Positions 34,551 to 46,535 of a DNA stretch of 64,000 nt are shown here, in pieces. Position 1 is the stretch's first letter; the number at the start of each line of letters is the position of its first letter. The notes beneath the pieces were generated by a model. It saw nothing but the letters and a program-made list of their open reading frames with translations, was not told the origin of the DNA and did no database searches. Made by a program: the position numbers and the translations under genes. Origin of the DNA: Myoxocephalus aenaeus (taxonomy: Eukaryota > Chordata > Actinopteri > Perciformes > Cottidae); assembly GCA_038501785.1 (NCBI GenBank), contig JBAMJR010000190.1:507001-571000 (forward strand), written 5' to 3'.

Positions 34551-35825
34551 TACTGAAGCTTTAATATTTCCTTTCATTGGAACCAAGTGGCGCCAAATCA
34601 TAAAAAGTAAGAAATCCGGATGGCCTCTCACTTCATAAACACAGAGAGTGTATTTTTCGCTCTCGGGATACAATTCAAGAAGGAAGTACAATATGACAAG
34701 TAAAAACCATCAATGTGATTGTTTGTCTCGAGAACAAAACCCAAAAAGAGAACATTGCATTTGATCAAACACAACAGCTTGCATGTGCAGGTGCGCTTTA
34801 AAACCTTTTCACGAGCTAATGAGCAGAACAATAAAAGATGTACAACCGAGATGTAAAATACGACACAATTACTAAATATCCACTTTTAAAAACCGTGTGT
34901 ATTCTGTTGAGTGCGACCCCAACACAAGCTGGTGGTTTCTCATTTCTGCAGCGTGGAGCAGGACTCCATCTTAGAGCCTCCGACTGAACGCATTGTTGAA
35001 CCCGGTTCAGCGGCAGACAGGTGCTCTTGAATATTCATCGGCGGTGAGCCCTCACAGATTCTAATCACTGTCAATATGTGTGCACTTTGCAACTGTCAGC
35101 TACTCAGAAAACAAAATATGCCCCTCTGCTTATGAAAATGTATGATGCAGGTAAAAGAAGAAGAGAGTTCTCAGCTTATTTCACACTCGGCCTGAACAAT
35201 GGAATTATTACTATTCCGGGGGAGGCTTCACGTCATCGGTAATCTGTACAAATGTGTCTCAATTTTCAATTACATGCACAAATCCCATAAGTTTAATGGA
35301 CTTTCATGGTAGAATGTTGAGATAAAGAGATATAGCCTCGGGTCAGCTTCATTTCCCGTCAACTGTCCTCCGTCTGAGCACCTGTACCCGTATTTGCCAT
35401 TTCTCTCCAGGATCCATCAAAGGATCCTTCCAGGTGTCACTTTCCTGAGGCCACAGAACACGGCGACTCAAACTCCACCCACTCCTTGTTACGGGTTGAC
35501 ATCCATACACTCCTGTCCCGTTTGTTCCCACGAGCTGTTTATTTGAAAAGGTTAGTGTCCAGAAGTCTTGGCGGTTTGTTGTGAACAACTTTCTGACAGC
35601 AGCTGCCGAGCCTTCAGCCAGGTGCAGACGACGGGGTCCTGCAGCAGCTTCAGTCCAGGTGATGCAGCCGAGGATCTGATTTTACACAACGGCTACAAAG
35701 ATGGATGTGTCTAAAACTTGCAGTGAAACCTGCCTCCTTAGCGGGGAGCTTTGCACCCACTTGCATTCCATATTTCAATGTGAAGCAGGTCCGAACTGGA
35801 TCTAGAAATAGTTAATGAAACACTG
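34551..35825. other. Intergenic
   Basis: No gene supported. The minus-strand frame at 35588-35349 (79 codons) lies in balanced DNA but has no recognisable domain or splice context. 34980-35260 is a repeat-free candidate regulatory block. Confidence 0.35.
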
Positions 35826-36655
35826 GGAACACGTTTGTAACGAAGGTGTTTATAAAACATCTCTAATGGATGCTTCCCTGAGAGTAGATCCTGCTTGTGT
35901 GCTTTTGCGTGGGAGGGTTTGTATATTTAAGTCAGAGACTGTTCCTCAGAAGAACAAAAGCGATGGTAGTTTGCTTAATTAAAAACCTAAAGCAATCTAC
36001 AAAATCTTCTAGAGACAGATGCACAGCCCGGTCTCCTATAAATTCAGTTCCCGTGAAACAATACGGCATTGTCCTAGGTCTGACATCCTGGATCTGTCTG
36101 CCTAACTCTGAAAACGCTTTCCCCCCCAATATTAAATAATATCTAACCAGGGAATGCAGTTAGTGACAGTGTGGGCTCCGTGGTCTGTTCTTGAAAGAGA
36201 GTTAGTGAACCGGTGGTGATACGTTTGTAACCGAGGCGTTTATGAAACTTCTTTTGATATCTTCTTGATCTGCACATTTCTAACAGACGCTTACTTGATG
36301 TCTGGGTCTGCAGAGGTGTGAAAGGGTTTAGATATTTAAGGTTAAGAATTGAATTCAGAAGAAAAACAGCATTGGTAGTTTGCTCATTAAAACAACCGAC
36401 TACATTTTTTAGAGAGGAGGCCTGTTTGCATGGATACACAGCCCAGGCCCCTCACAAATTACGTTCCTATATTACAAAACAGCATTGTCAATTTCATCGT
36501 TTTGATTTATCCAAATGTGTTTCCCAATCAAAGTCTGCGTACGTCTGACATCCTGGATTCAAACGCTTATTGTAAACCCTCCTGTCTGTTTTTCCAAAGA
36601 TTCGACCACCTTCATGCAGCGGGTGCAGTTAGTGACAGTGTGGGCTCCATTGCTT
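35826..36655 (+). repeat. Diverged tandem duplication ending in an identical 25-bp core
   Basis: Two homologous units, about 35826-36180 and 36216-36650. Shared landmarks in order: ACGTTTGTAAC (35831; 36221), ATATTTAAG, TGGTAGTTTGCT, ACAGCCC, GTCTGACATCCTGGAT, and the core TGCAGTTAGTGACAGTGTGG plus five bases (36155-36179; 36624-36648). A third, shorter copy is at 14425-14523. Likely a dispersed repeat family. Confidence 0.75.
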
Positions 36656-37169
36656 TATCTGAAAGGCAATAATGTTGGTGTTATTTAGTTTGGAAGACTT
36701 GTGGACGGCTACCTTTTGACCCGCAAACCTTCAAATCTTCTTGCTTGGCGGCATAAAGGTCTGGAGAGTGTTTGCAGGTTTTATTTTTTTGTTTTTTGTC
36801 AAAAGACCCGAGTGCCCTCGCCGTGAAAAACGACTGCGTCGGTTTGTTTGTTTGTTCAAACATGTGGAAAAAATGACCCAGAAAACCTCTTTGGAGAGGC
36901 GCTCTGTGTTGGAATGGGTCAACAAATATGGCCGCCTTTGACGCGGGCGACTGGCGTTCACATCACATCGACACTCAAGGATGGATTATTTTAACCAGGA
37001 GAACATTTATTTCATGGAACAGTCTCATTTTTAGTGAAGACCCTGACAAACAGAGTTTTTGCAGGGCAATAAAAATTTATCCTGTAGCTTTTGAGAACTT
37101 GTCGACATCCGTTCCTTGCATGTGAAACACTGTCAGAGTCCCGGAGGAGGCCTTTTTGTGTCGGAGGGT

Positions 37170-37171
<2 letters not shown>
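36656..37171. other. Intergenic, nothing recognised
   Basis: Mixed DNA without coding support, ending in the TTC array. Confidence 0.35.
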
Positions 37172-37202
<31 letters not shown>

Positions 37203-37236
37203 CTTCTTCTTCTTCTTCTTCTTCTTCTTCTTCTTC
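37172..37236. repeat. (TTC)n trinucleotide array
   Basis: About 21 uninterrupted TTC units; GAA·TTC repeats form triplex DNA. Poly-S, poly-L and poly-F frames across it are artefacts. Confidence 0.98.
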
Positions 37237-38590
37237 AGCTGTTGTTGGAACCAGCAGGTCCAAACGGCGTCCCACAACCATCTGCCACGGACCCCCGAAA
37301 CCTCAGGACTCTGGACCAGGGATGAGGAATGCGAGGTCAGAGCCAATGCCACTGCCATGGCTTGACTGAGTCATTTTACACTCTGTCATCACTCTTATCA
37401 CAACTCTACCCCCCCAACCCTCCTTCTTTCACTCTATCTCGATTGGTCACTCCTCTCTGGAACCCGTCTGCACCCTAGAGGCTTTATCTGTGATTCCTTA
37501 TCATTCCCCAACTCGGCCTATCTCTCAGCTCCCTCCCTTCTCCCCGTCTCTCTTGCACCTCTCTCGCCTCTTCTTTTCCATTTGTCTGTTGTCGGCCATA
37601 TTTGTCCTTCTCTATCTCCTGTAATAGAGTTGGGATTATATGTTGAAAGTAAATAGCGCTGAGGTAAAACGGATGTATGGTTTCAGGTCCACGTCCGCGG
37701 CTCCCGGCTTCATTATATTATTCTTTCTCGGGTACTTTTCGTGTCTTTTATCTTGCTTTTTTTTCATACCTTGTAATCGGGGATGAACTTATCTCTGCGG
37801 TGCATCGGGGAAGACAGCTGGACTTTGCACGATGTCAGCGAGGCTTGACACTAATTATGGTATTTTTCAAAGCCGGTCGGGATTCACAGCGGAAGCACAT
37901 CTACGCAGCGTCCATTTAAATTCCTAATTGTGCCTTCCTGTTAAAAGTACAGAGTCCGGGTATTCGCTGTACGGCCGTAGGGGCTGTTTGCCCTTGGCGA
38001 TTCTTTCATCTTCAGATTTAATAGCGCGAGTCAAACAGTGTTTGGGTAGATTTGGACTGGGCTACATCAAGTAGCGGGAGTTCCTTGTGCTAATATTGAC
38101 CTGAAGGACGCGCGGGACAGCATGCCTGTTAGAGGACGAGCGCGTTTGATATGTGTCCTTTGTCTTCCTCGCCTTGAAAGACACGCGTATCCAAGACTTT
38201 TGTTTGGCATCTGATTTTCATAATGAAGGTGACGGCAGCTACTTTAAGGTCTTTCCACACCTTTGAGTTCTTTTCTCTTTTACATGAGTTCACTTCCTTC
38301 CTTCCCCGTGTACCGCACACTGCATTTTAAAGGGAAGCATGAGCTATATGATAAAGTTATTACCCTTGTAACTAAAATAAGAGAACTTTAGAGTTGTCAA
38401 GCCTCTTCTGGTTGTGGGTTTGAGTCTCTGCGGTTGTTTTGTCCCCTTTTAAGTTTTTGTTTTGTTCTCATTTTGTCTCTTTGCGGCTGCACTCAAAAAA
38501 AACATTCAAGCCCTTCTTAGAGATATTTAAATATTGTTTGATCAATTTAAATAAATGCATGTTATGGTTTATATCTCTTTGTGGTGATTG
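37237..38590. other. Intergenic
   Basis: No gene supported. 37380-37630 is pyrimidine-rich. 37680-38340 is single-copy, mixed DNA with no coding signal. Confidence 0.35.
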
Positions 38591-38935
38591 TTGTCTCTGT
38601 GTTTGTTTTGAGTCTATGAGGTTGTTTTGAGTCTCCTTGTGGTTGTATTAACTCTCTTTGTGGTTGTTTTAACTCTCTTTATGGTTATTTTGAGTCTCCT
38701 TGTGGTTGTTTTGAGTCTCTTTGTGGTTGTTTTAACTCTCTTTATGGTTATTTTGAGTCTCCTTGTGGTTGTTTTGAGTCTCTTTGTGGTTGTTTTAACT
38801 CTCTTTGTGGTTGTTTTGAGTCTCTTTGTGGTTGTTTTGAGTCTCCTTGTGGTTGTTTTGAGTCTCTTTGTGGTTGTTTTGAGTCTCCTTGTGGTTGTAT
38901 TGACCCTTTTCACAGTCATTGTGAGCCTCTTCGTG
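38590..38935. repeat. 21-bp minisatellite, array 2
   Basis: About 16 units of GTGGTTGTTTTGAGTCTCTT(T), 21 bp, with A/T variants. Because 21 is a multiple of three, both strands keep open frames of heptapeptide repeats; these are not genes. Related in period and sequence to 2560-3570. Confidence 0.95.
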
Positions 38936-40685
38936 ATTCTTTCCTAACCATGTTTGTCTCAAGTTAATGTAGCTAAGTCAGTTAATTTGAAAATAAAGGT
39001 ACTTGTTCATGTTTATTCATTTTATCTTATAAACATGTTTGATTATTAACTCTTGGACAAAGCAGGTTGAATATCCCTGGTCTAGTGGAAACAGAGATTA
39101 TTTTATTAATCTAAAGATGTTATGTCGGCCACTAACATACCTGTGCATTTCTACTATAGTCCCTTCTTTGTTGTAATGTTTCATACGTTTGGCGTTTTTC
39201 ATTCTTTCTGGTCAGCTGTGTAATCCATCACAGTGACTGTCTCTTCTCAGTCTCAATATTATAACAACGTAAAGCCTGAACAAAAAATGGAACTTTGAAA
39301 AGTGTGATCCACTGTGATGGATCACACAACCTTCAACAAGTTTAAACGAACCATTAAGAAACTAATGGCGGCTTGAAATGTAGGATAAATGTTGTTTTTC
39401 GGGGCGACCAGCGGAGCGTGCGATACATTGAGAATGTGGGCGGGACAATCAAACGTCCTCATGCGGTGAATGTCATTTCCTGTATTCTGGTGCCTTTTAA
39501 CAGGTTTGAAACTTCCTAGTATTCAACCGTTAAAGATCATCTAACAATGATCTTTAATGTTCATCTTCCTATGATTTCTAATGATATGAAGAACCAGGAG
39601 GACCTGAGGCCCTTGTCTCAAAGCGTATGTTGTCATCCTGCTGGTTTTGTTTACACACACATTTCTGCACCATTTTTACAACACTGCTACCGAGAAGCAC
39701 TCCACATAAATATTTAAACATTTCGCGACGCAAGCCGTTAATATAACAGCCACCTTTCATGGAAAGCAGTCTGGGATTCACAGCTTTGAGAAGTGTGGAT
39801 AACTGCATTGTGGCACAGGCTCCTGATATAGACTCCTTAGGCTAGAAAATACACATTTGCTCACATTTTAAATGGCACATAACTTCAAATCCCCCCCCAA
39901 AAAATGTCATGAAATATAAAAATGAATGTTGCACACGTAACCACCAGCAATGGCTGCAGGGCCTCGATGCTCTTTGCTGTTTTTTATTTATTTCATACAT
40001 AACCTCACACAAGTATAGGGTGCCCAGTTTGACGATAACGCTTAAAAGAATAATTTAGTTTTCTTACTTCTTTCTTCACCTTCTCTTCATCCCTTTCTTT
40101 CTCTCCTCTCTCCTTTAGTTTCATTATCCGTCTTTTTTTCCTCTTTACGTGAATGACTGTTGAAGCATGAGTCAGGGTTTTTATTAAAGAGTGAAAACTC
40201 TCAATAAGCGAGTGGAAGGGGTTTGACCGTGAACAGACCACTGATTTTCAACGTGGTAGAAGTGGGAGGGGTCTAAGCTAATCATCTCAAAAAGTGGGCG
40301 GGACTTGTCCCTCGTCTAATCGCTGCAAGGCCCACGCAGGTTGATGTTGATGCATCCTTATGCTACGCTAACGAAAGCCATAATAGTATCCAGATCTCAT
40401 AATACACTCATGTGTTATGTGTTATGTGTTACTGGTCTCGTCCAAGAAATAGTGCAGCGCTCAACCTAAAAATGACAAGAACAACCGGGTATAACTTCCG
40501 TTCACTGGTTGTAAAAAAAAAAAGCCAAGATGGCGACGGCCAAAACGCCAAGAATCCAGTCTTTAAAACAGTCGACCCACAAACCAACGGGGGACGTCAC
40601 GGCGACTACGTCCACTTCCTGTCGACAGTCTGTGCTGGCAGGACGCTGATTGGTCCTCTGACACAGACGCATTTCATTTATTTAT
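38936..40685. other. Intergenic
   Basis: No gene supported. A near-repeat GTGTGATCCACTGTGATGGATCACAC at 39299-39328 contains an inverted repeat (GTGTGATCCA / TGGATCACAC, loop CTGTGA). The rest is AT-rich and featureless to me. Confidence 0.4.
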
Positions 40686-40689
40686 TTGT

Positions 40690-40915
40690 TTGTTTCTATT
40701 CCTTCTGAGCTTCTTTGTTTTATTGTGCTCATGTCTTCATGTTACAGCCTTTCTTTGCCTTTTTGGTTTCTTAATGTTTGTCTGTATTGACGTTCTGCTT
40801 CCTGCATTTTGTGTTCCTGTCTTCTTCTTTTGGCTTTGCTTCTCTGTAGAGCACGTTGTAAACGCAGTTTTAAAAGGTGCTATATAATTAAAGTGAAATG
40901 TTATTATTATTATTT
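40690..40915 (+). mobile_element. Non-LTR retroelement 3' tail
   Basis: Ends GAGCACGTTGTAAACGCAG, TTTTAAAAGGTGCTATATAA and a short (ATT)n tail, the typical 3' terminus of fish L2-like LINEs and their SINEs. 5'-truncated; no reverse transcriptase left. Confidence 0.55.
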
Positions 40916-41313
40916 AAAGCCAGATTTGCATGTGATCCCTAATTCAATTTCACTTCATCTGGTTGAGCTTTCATTAACCTCATATCAATAATTTAATCTT
41001 ATCCCGTTATAGTTTTCAATCAAGAACTTCATTTTGTATTTTACGATATTCTGTGCATTTCAGATCTAACAGCTGCAGCGCGCCATGAGAGCATCATTTA
41101 GTGCTTTCAGTGCGTCGGGGCCTTCAGTCCAGTTTGGTGAGAGACATTTTTCTACGACTGCAACGGTCACAAGGACGTGCGGTGGAAATAAAACATGTTC
41201 ATTACAACACGTTTTTAAATCAGTGTTTCTTCATTATTGGTGCATTGCTTTGTGTTTGGATTCAAGTCTCTCGTCCCTGAACGTGTGCACTTGACTTTTA
41301 ATGGCCCATTAGT

Positions 41314-41363
<50 letters not shown>

Positions 41364-42806
41364 CTCCCCAACACCTGGCTTTTCCCATTTCCTCCACTCC
41401 AGTTCATTCCACAACACAATCCTCTGGCACTGAACTCACTTGTGATGATTGTTTTGGCACCAGGCGGATTTGTTCACTCTTTGAGGTGAATATATTCACG
41501 GAGACGGCTTGAAGTGCTCGCTGCAGTTTAGTCAAGCTCCGCTTATCGCGGGTTGCAGATCTGGACACTTTCCCTCATTTCCCTGTTTTATCAGTTAATT
41601 CCTGCTCTAAAACGGCGCGCTGTTATTTCCGCTACTCGTCCACCGGAGCGGCATTATCAAGGTTCTGTTTTTATGAGATAATGCTCGGGGAAGACACTGT
41701 TGTGCTCAAGGTCTGGCACGGTCTACAAGATGTGAGATTACCACAAGAAAAATAAAAAAATAAAAACGGCAGCGGTTGCCCTGCTATTGCACGTCACGTT
41801 GTGAGATATAAAAATGATCAGCCTCTTCACATCCAATACGCGGCCTTCTCGTTGCAGCGGACATCAACTAAACATACACATAGTGAAGGCGTCCACAGCT
41901 TATTGTCTTATGTTTGCTCCATGTTGTCATTCTCTGCACATTTCATAATGGATGAACATATTTTCCTTCGTATACAGGAAAGCGTGATAATGAGAGTTCT
42001 CCTTCCTTTAGAATTTGCCCCACTGATGATAATGGACTTCATTATGTCCCTCTGCCAGTAAGCTGTCACCCTGAACACATTTAAATTAGCCGGCCCAGAA
42101 CAGATCTCACACCAAGATTATTTCCATTCAAGGCACCATTTGGAGCTGTTTTGATTCCCTTTTAATACAGCGAAGCAGCAGCCCTGTTTATTTGACTGTC
42201 ACACCATTATAAATTACTGGCAGCTTTTCTAAAGCAATGACAAGAGGGGAGAGGAAGAGTCACCTCGCCGAGGAGCACCGGGCCGGCGTGAGGGATGCTG
42301 GCCGGCCGGCTCCGAGCAGGGCAAGGTGGGGTCTTGGGCAATGGACCCTGAGGGAAGCGCCGTGCTGCGACTCATTCAATAAAGTTAATTAATGGTATTT
42401 TACACATAATGAGGGTCGGACTCCCAGGCGGTCGCCTCTCAGGTTGAGTTCATGCAGGGAAAGCGGTTCTGCTGCGGCTGCAGGGACGGCTCTGGACCCG
42501 GAGAAGGGCTGGAACACGGCGCGCCGCGGCGAGGTCATTTTATTATGACTTTGTCGGTTTGAAACACACATTCAGTTTGACACCCGCCTTAATTATTCAT
42601 CGGTTTGTGGATGAACTTCTTATTTGAAAGTTATTCCTTCTTATTAGAGGAGAACTATGACCATTTTCAAATTTCATAGGTTAATCCATCATGATCTGAA
42701 ACAGTCCAATGGCATTAGTAAACATGAACAACCGTCTGCCGAAATCTAGAGCTCAAAGTTATGAAGTGGAACTGCTCCATAGACAAGGAACTGCTGAAGA
42801 GAGGTC
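40916..42806. other. Intergenic with (GT)n at 41312-41362
   Basis: Apart from the microsatellite, 41980-42245 (TGATGATAATGGACTTCATT, AATTACTGGCAGCTTTTCTA) is repeat-free and a good candidate conserved non-coding element. 42240-42540 is GC-rich. No exon supported. Confidence 0.4.
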
Positions 42807-43340
42807 AACTCCTCTGGTTGTATAGAAGTCTATGCTTCATGTGTTAAAGCTGCATTCTCTCTCCTGACCACCAGGGGGCGACTCCTCTGGTTGTATAGAA
42901 GTCTATGCTTCATGTGCTAAAGCTGCATTCTCTCTCCTGACCACCAGGGGACGACTCCTCTGGTTGTATAGAAGTCTATGCTTCATGTGTTAAAGCTGCA
43001 TTCTCTCTCCTGACCACCAGGGGGTGACTCCTCTGGTTGTATAGAAGTCTATGCTTCATGTGTTAAAGCTGCATTCTCTCTCCTGACCACCAGGGGACGA
43101 CTCCTCTGGTTGTATAGAAGTCTATGCTTCATGTGTTAAAGCTGCATTCTCTCTCCTGACCACCAGGGGGCGACTCCTCTGGTTGTATAGAAGTCTATGC
43201 TTCATGTGTTAAAGCTGCATTCTCTCCTGACCACCAGGGGGTGACTCCTCTGGTTGTATAGAAGTCTATGCTTCATGTGTTAAAGCTGCATTCTCTCTCC
43301 TCACCACCAGGGGGTGACTCCTCTGGTTGTATAGAAGTCT
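42807..43340 (+). repeat. 73-bp minisatellite, array C (7 CTCF-core-like motifs)
   Basis: Motifs start at 42868, 42941, 43014, 43087, 43160, 43231 and 43304; spacing is 73 bp except one 71-bp unit with a CT deletion. 42868 and 43160 have the full CCACCAGGGGGCG; 42941 and 43087 read GGGGACG; the rest GGGGGTG. The same 3' module as array B follows at 43338-43420. Confidence 0.97.
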
Positions 43341-43420
43341 ATATAAATGACTCTACTTCTCTTGATGTATTCCCTCAGTAAACATTGTAAACATGAGTTT
43401 ATGTCTCAATCTCTAGTTTC

Positions 43421-44774
43421 AGGTCTTCTTCCTCGTCTTCATCACTTTTCAGAAGCTGTAGCTCATGTTCCGTATTGATTGAACCTTCCGAGGAAATTCA
43501 CAACATAGCGGAATTTTTTATTTTTGTGGTGTTCCCCTTCAGGTCAATATATTCATAACTCATATCCTGCATTACAAGCATGCCGCTTGGTTTTACACCA
43601 TCTTGTTGCAGCAACATAAATAATGATAATCAATAGGACACATGCAGGTTATTGGAAGCAAAACACATTAACATACACAGTTATTAATCACCATGTTTAA
43701 CAGAGCGAGACGCGTCTTTAAACCAACATTCTGCACCAACCACACGGAAAAGAGACAATTAAGTTTTCAGTTATTTAATAAACAGCATCCACTTCAGATT
43801 TAAGTTAACCCATAAGAACATGATGGGGGACATAATACAGACTAAACGTCCAACACATTTCTGTTTTCAAAATAGTGTTAAATATTTGAAACGTTACATA
43901 TATGTCACATTGGGCTTTAATGGTAAAACAAAAAGGTATTAATAATTACATAATTACAACATGATGTTTTGGTTTTTATTTGTTTTAATATGCTTTGGAT
44001 TGAACAATATAAAATATGTTAGCTAAATATTATTGAATCAGCCAAATTAACTGAGCAGATCATAATTATGTTTCTTCAAGAAATGTTTTCACAGCAGGTT
44101 CAACACATTAAAGGACATGTTCATTAAGCATTATCATTCTTAAAATGGGTAAATATTACCTTTAACAATGAAAATACAAGCTTTTTAAATTCAGCATTTT
44201 CTTCAGATCTGTCACAACCTGGATCAGCCATTTTGGAAAGGTTGTTATGGGAACACAAAATCACATGACCTGTCACATGACCCACCAAGATGTTCAGTCG
44301 GTGTCACTTTGGGACTTCATGAGTTAAAATCAAGGATGAAGCTGTTTATGGAGCTTTCCAGAACACTTAAAGGACGCGTGACACCTGTGACACCGTGGGT
44401 CCTGATAATAAAAATGCAGATGTTTAAAAAAAGAAATAGTTGCAGGTGTGAGCTGTGCAGCCGTCGCATCGAAATATTCTCACTCCCGACTCATCAAAAA
44501 CTGAGTCACTCCAAACTGAGAAGCTCAGTTTTGGACGTCTAGTGGAGTTTTGACTAGAAGTGACAGAGTTTTAAAACCAGTGAAGTCACGGAAAGGGAAA
44601 CGGCGGTCTCCTGGGTGAAGGTCTTGTGTTTGAGCAGTTTAACCTTAAAAAGCAAAACCTTTCCACATTTTGGATGTTTTTCCGTTTCTGAACCGGATGA
44701 GTCAGGTTCTAATTGACCTGTTTTCAGCTGTATTGACTCTGGGCTGGTTTCCCTTGAAAAGGTGTAATAAACAG
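43421..44774. other. Intergenic, AT-rich
   Basis: No gene supported. At 44261-44282 two E-box motifs TCACATGACC (44261-44270; 44273-44282) lie 12 bp apart, start to start. Confidence 0.4.
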
Positions 44775-45250
44775 AGCCTGGAGGCCGAGGATGGCTCCTA
44801 GGGCCCAGGAGCCAAGGACGTCTCCTAGGGCCCAGGAGCCGAGGGCGTGTCCTAGGGCCTAGGAGCCAAGGACGTCTCCTAGGGCCTAGGAGCCAAGGAC
44901 GTCTCCTAGGGCCTAGGAGCCAAGGACGTCTCCTAGGGCCTAGGAGCCAAGGACGTCTCCTAGGGCCTAGGAGCCGAGGACGTCTCCTAGGGTCTAGGAG
45001 CCGAGGGCGTGTCCTAGGGCCTAGGAGCCAAGGACGTCTCCTAGGGCCTAGGAGCCAAGGACGTCTCCTAGGGCCTAGGAGCCAAGGACGTCTCCTAGGG
45101 TCTAGGAGCCGAGGGCGTGTCCTAGGGCCCAGGAGCCAAGGACGTCTCCTAGGGTCTAGGAGCCGAGGACGTCTCCTAGGGCCTAGGAGCCAAGGACGTC
45201 TCCTAGGGTCTAGGAGCCGGGGACGTCTCCTAGAGCCAAGGAGCCAAGGA
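44775..45250. repeat. 27-bp minisatellite with palindromic core
   Basis: About 17 units, each with CTCCTAGGGCCTAGGAG (nearly self-complementary) and CCAAGGACGT. Being a multiple of three, it leaves a long minus-strand frame of RRPWLLGPR repeats, which is not a gene. Confidence 0.96.
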
Positions 45251-45296
45251 CGGTGGCTTCCCTTCACACCTCGTTACTCCCGTGACCTTTCCACGC

Positions 45297-45325
45297 CCCC
45301 CCCCCCCCCCCCCCCCCCCCCCCCC
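45297..45325. repeat. Poly-C/G tract
   Basis: Long uninterrupted C run beside the 27-bp array; the G strand could form a quadruplex. Length may be unreliable in assembly. Confidence 0.9.
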
Positions 45326-46130
45326 ACCCATGAGTCCTCCAGCCAATCAGAGCCCCTCTTCCCCTCCAGCCCCACCCATCACAACTCTTCCTCCTCGCCT
45401 CCTTCCCTTTCCTCCCTCCTCCCGAATGCCACCTCCGCTGCCCCTCCCTCCCTCCGCTGGCTGAGTGGTATCGCTGTCATTGTCCTCCACTCTATCAGCT
45501 GTGAACGTTCAGGTGATTCTTTCTGCTTTGAATCACTCCGCCGGAAACTGATGTGACCTTGAGGAGAATGCCGGTCGCCTTTCAGACCTGAAGAGGAAGG
45601 AGGACGCTCTTTGAAAGGCTTTCATGTCACTAACAGACAGGAGGCTGTCTGAATTACTTTGGTATTTTTTTTTGACCAGTCATCAAAGATCAGGACGGGC
45701 TTGAATGCGTCACGCCTCGGAGAAGTGAAACTGGAGTTCTCCGGGTGAAAGGAAAGAAAACGAGCCCCGTGGCGAGGTCGCATGGTTTGTCTCTGAGGCT
45801 CCCGGCTCGACCGGGTCATTTATCCAGACACAGGCTGAGGGACACGGAGCCTCCATGGAGCGATGATGCACCAGGAAACATCCATGTTGTTAAACTTTCT
45901 GTCAGTTTCTGTCGCAGTTTAAGAGGCAATCCAGAATTAATAAAAAATAAATTGTTTGTGTGTTTTATTCAGTCAATCATTACAATACAATATTCTATAT
46001 AATATACTAAACAGAAAGACTGAAAAGGTAGAAGCAAAACATGCTTATATATTCCTATCCTAAAGTATTATTATCAATTAAATCAGATAATTCGAAATAA
46101 AGAAAATTTAATAAATATATACATACATAC
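45326..46130. other. Intergenic
   Basis: CCTCC-rich to 45465, then mixed DNA; no gene supported. Confidence 0.4.
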
Positions 46131-46139
46131 TTCTTCCAT

Positions 46140-46535
46140 ATACATACATTTCATTCACACTTGTAACCCTCAAAAAAACAAAAATGAGTTGACCGTTCTT
46201 ACATCCATGTTATTGTTGTTCCATAACTGAACTCTTACAATAGAAATACTTCTTCTTTTAATCCCTTTTTAGCTTTTTGTACAGTAAACTTACAAACATC
46301 TCAAATCATATTTACACTCATGTATTGAAACAACCTCTGTACACAGTCTGGCAGTGACTTTGCTTTAGCTCTGTACATTGTGTGCATTATTTTATAATAA
46401 ACCAAATCATTAAATTTCATAACATGAGATCTGTAAAACAAAGGATTGCCCTTGATTTTGATATGAAATAAAAAGGCGGATTTGCACTCGACTTTAATTA
46501 ATTTAATTAATTTATTATTCCTTCTCAAAGCTAAT
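46140..46535 (-). pseudogene. LINE reverse transcriptase C-terminal fragment
   Basis: The minus-strand frame 46528-46301 contains HVMKFNDLVYYKIMHTMYRA and KSLPDCVQRLF, resembling the conserved '(L)KFNDL...Y..A....LP..(V/I)Q.LF' end of non-LTR retrotransposon ORF2 proteins. Only this end remains, followed by AT-rich tail sequence. No complete domain. Confidence 0.5.

Noticed and set aside
35349..35588. 79-codon minus frame
   Set aside because: Composition is balanced, but no family is recognisable and no splice partners are visible; not enough to call a gene.
44554..45267. 237-codon minus frame of RRPWLLGP repeats
   Set aside because: It is the 27-bp minisatellite read in a codon-multiple frame; no start context or domain.
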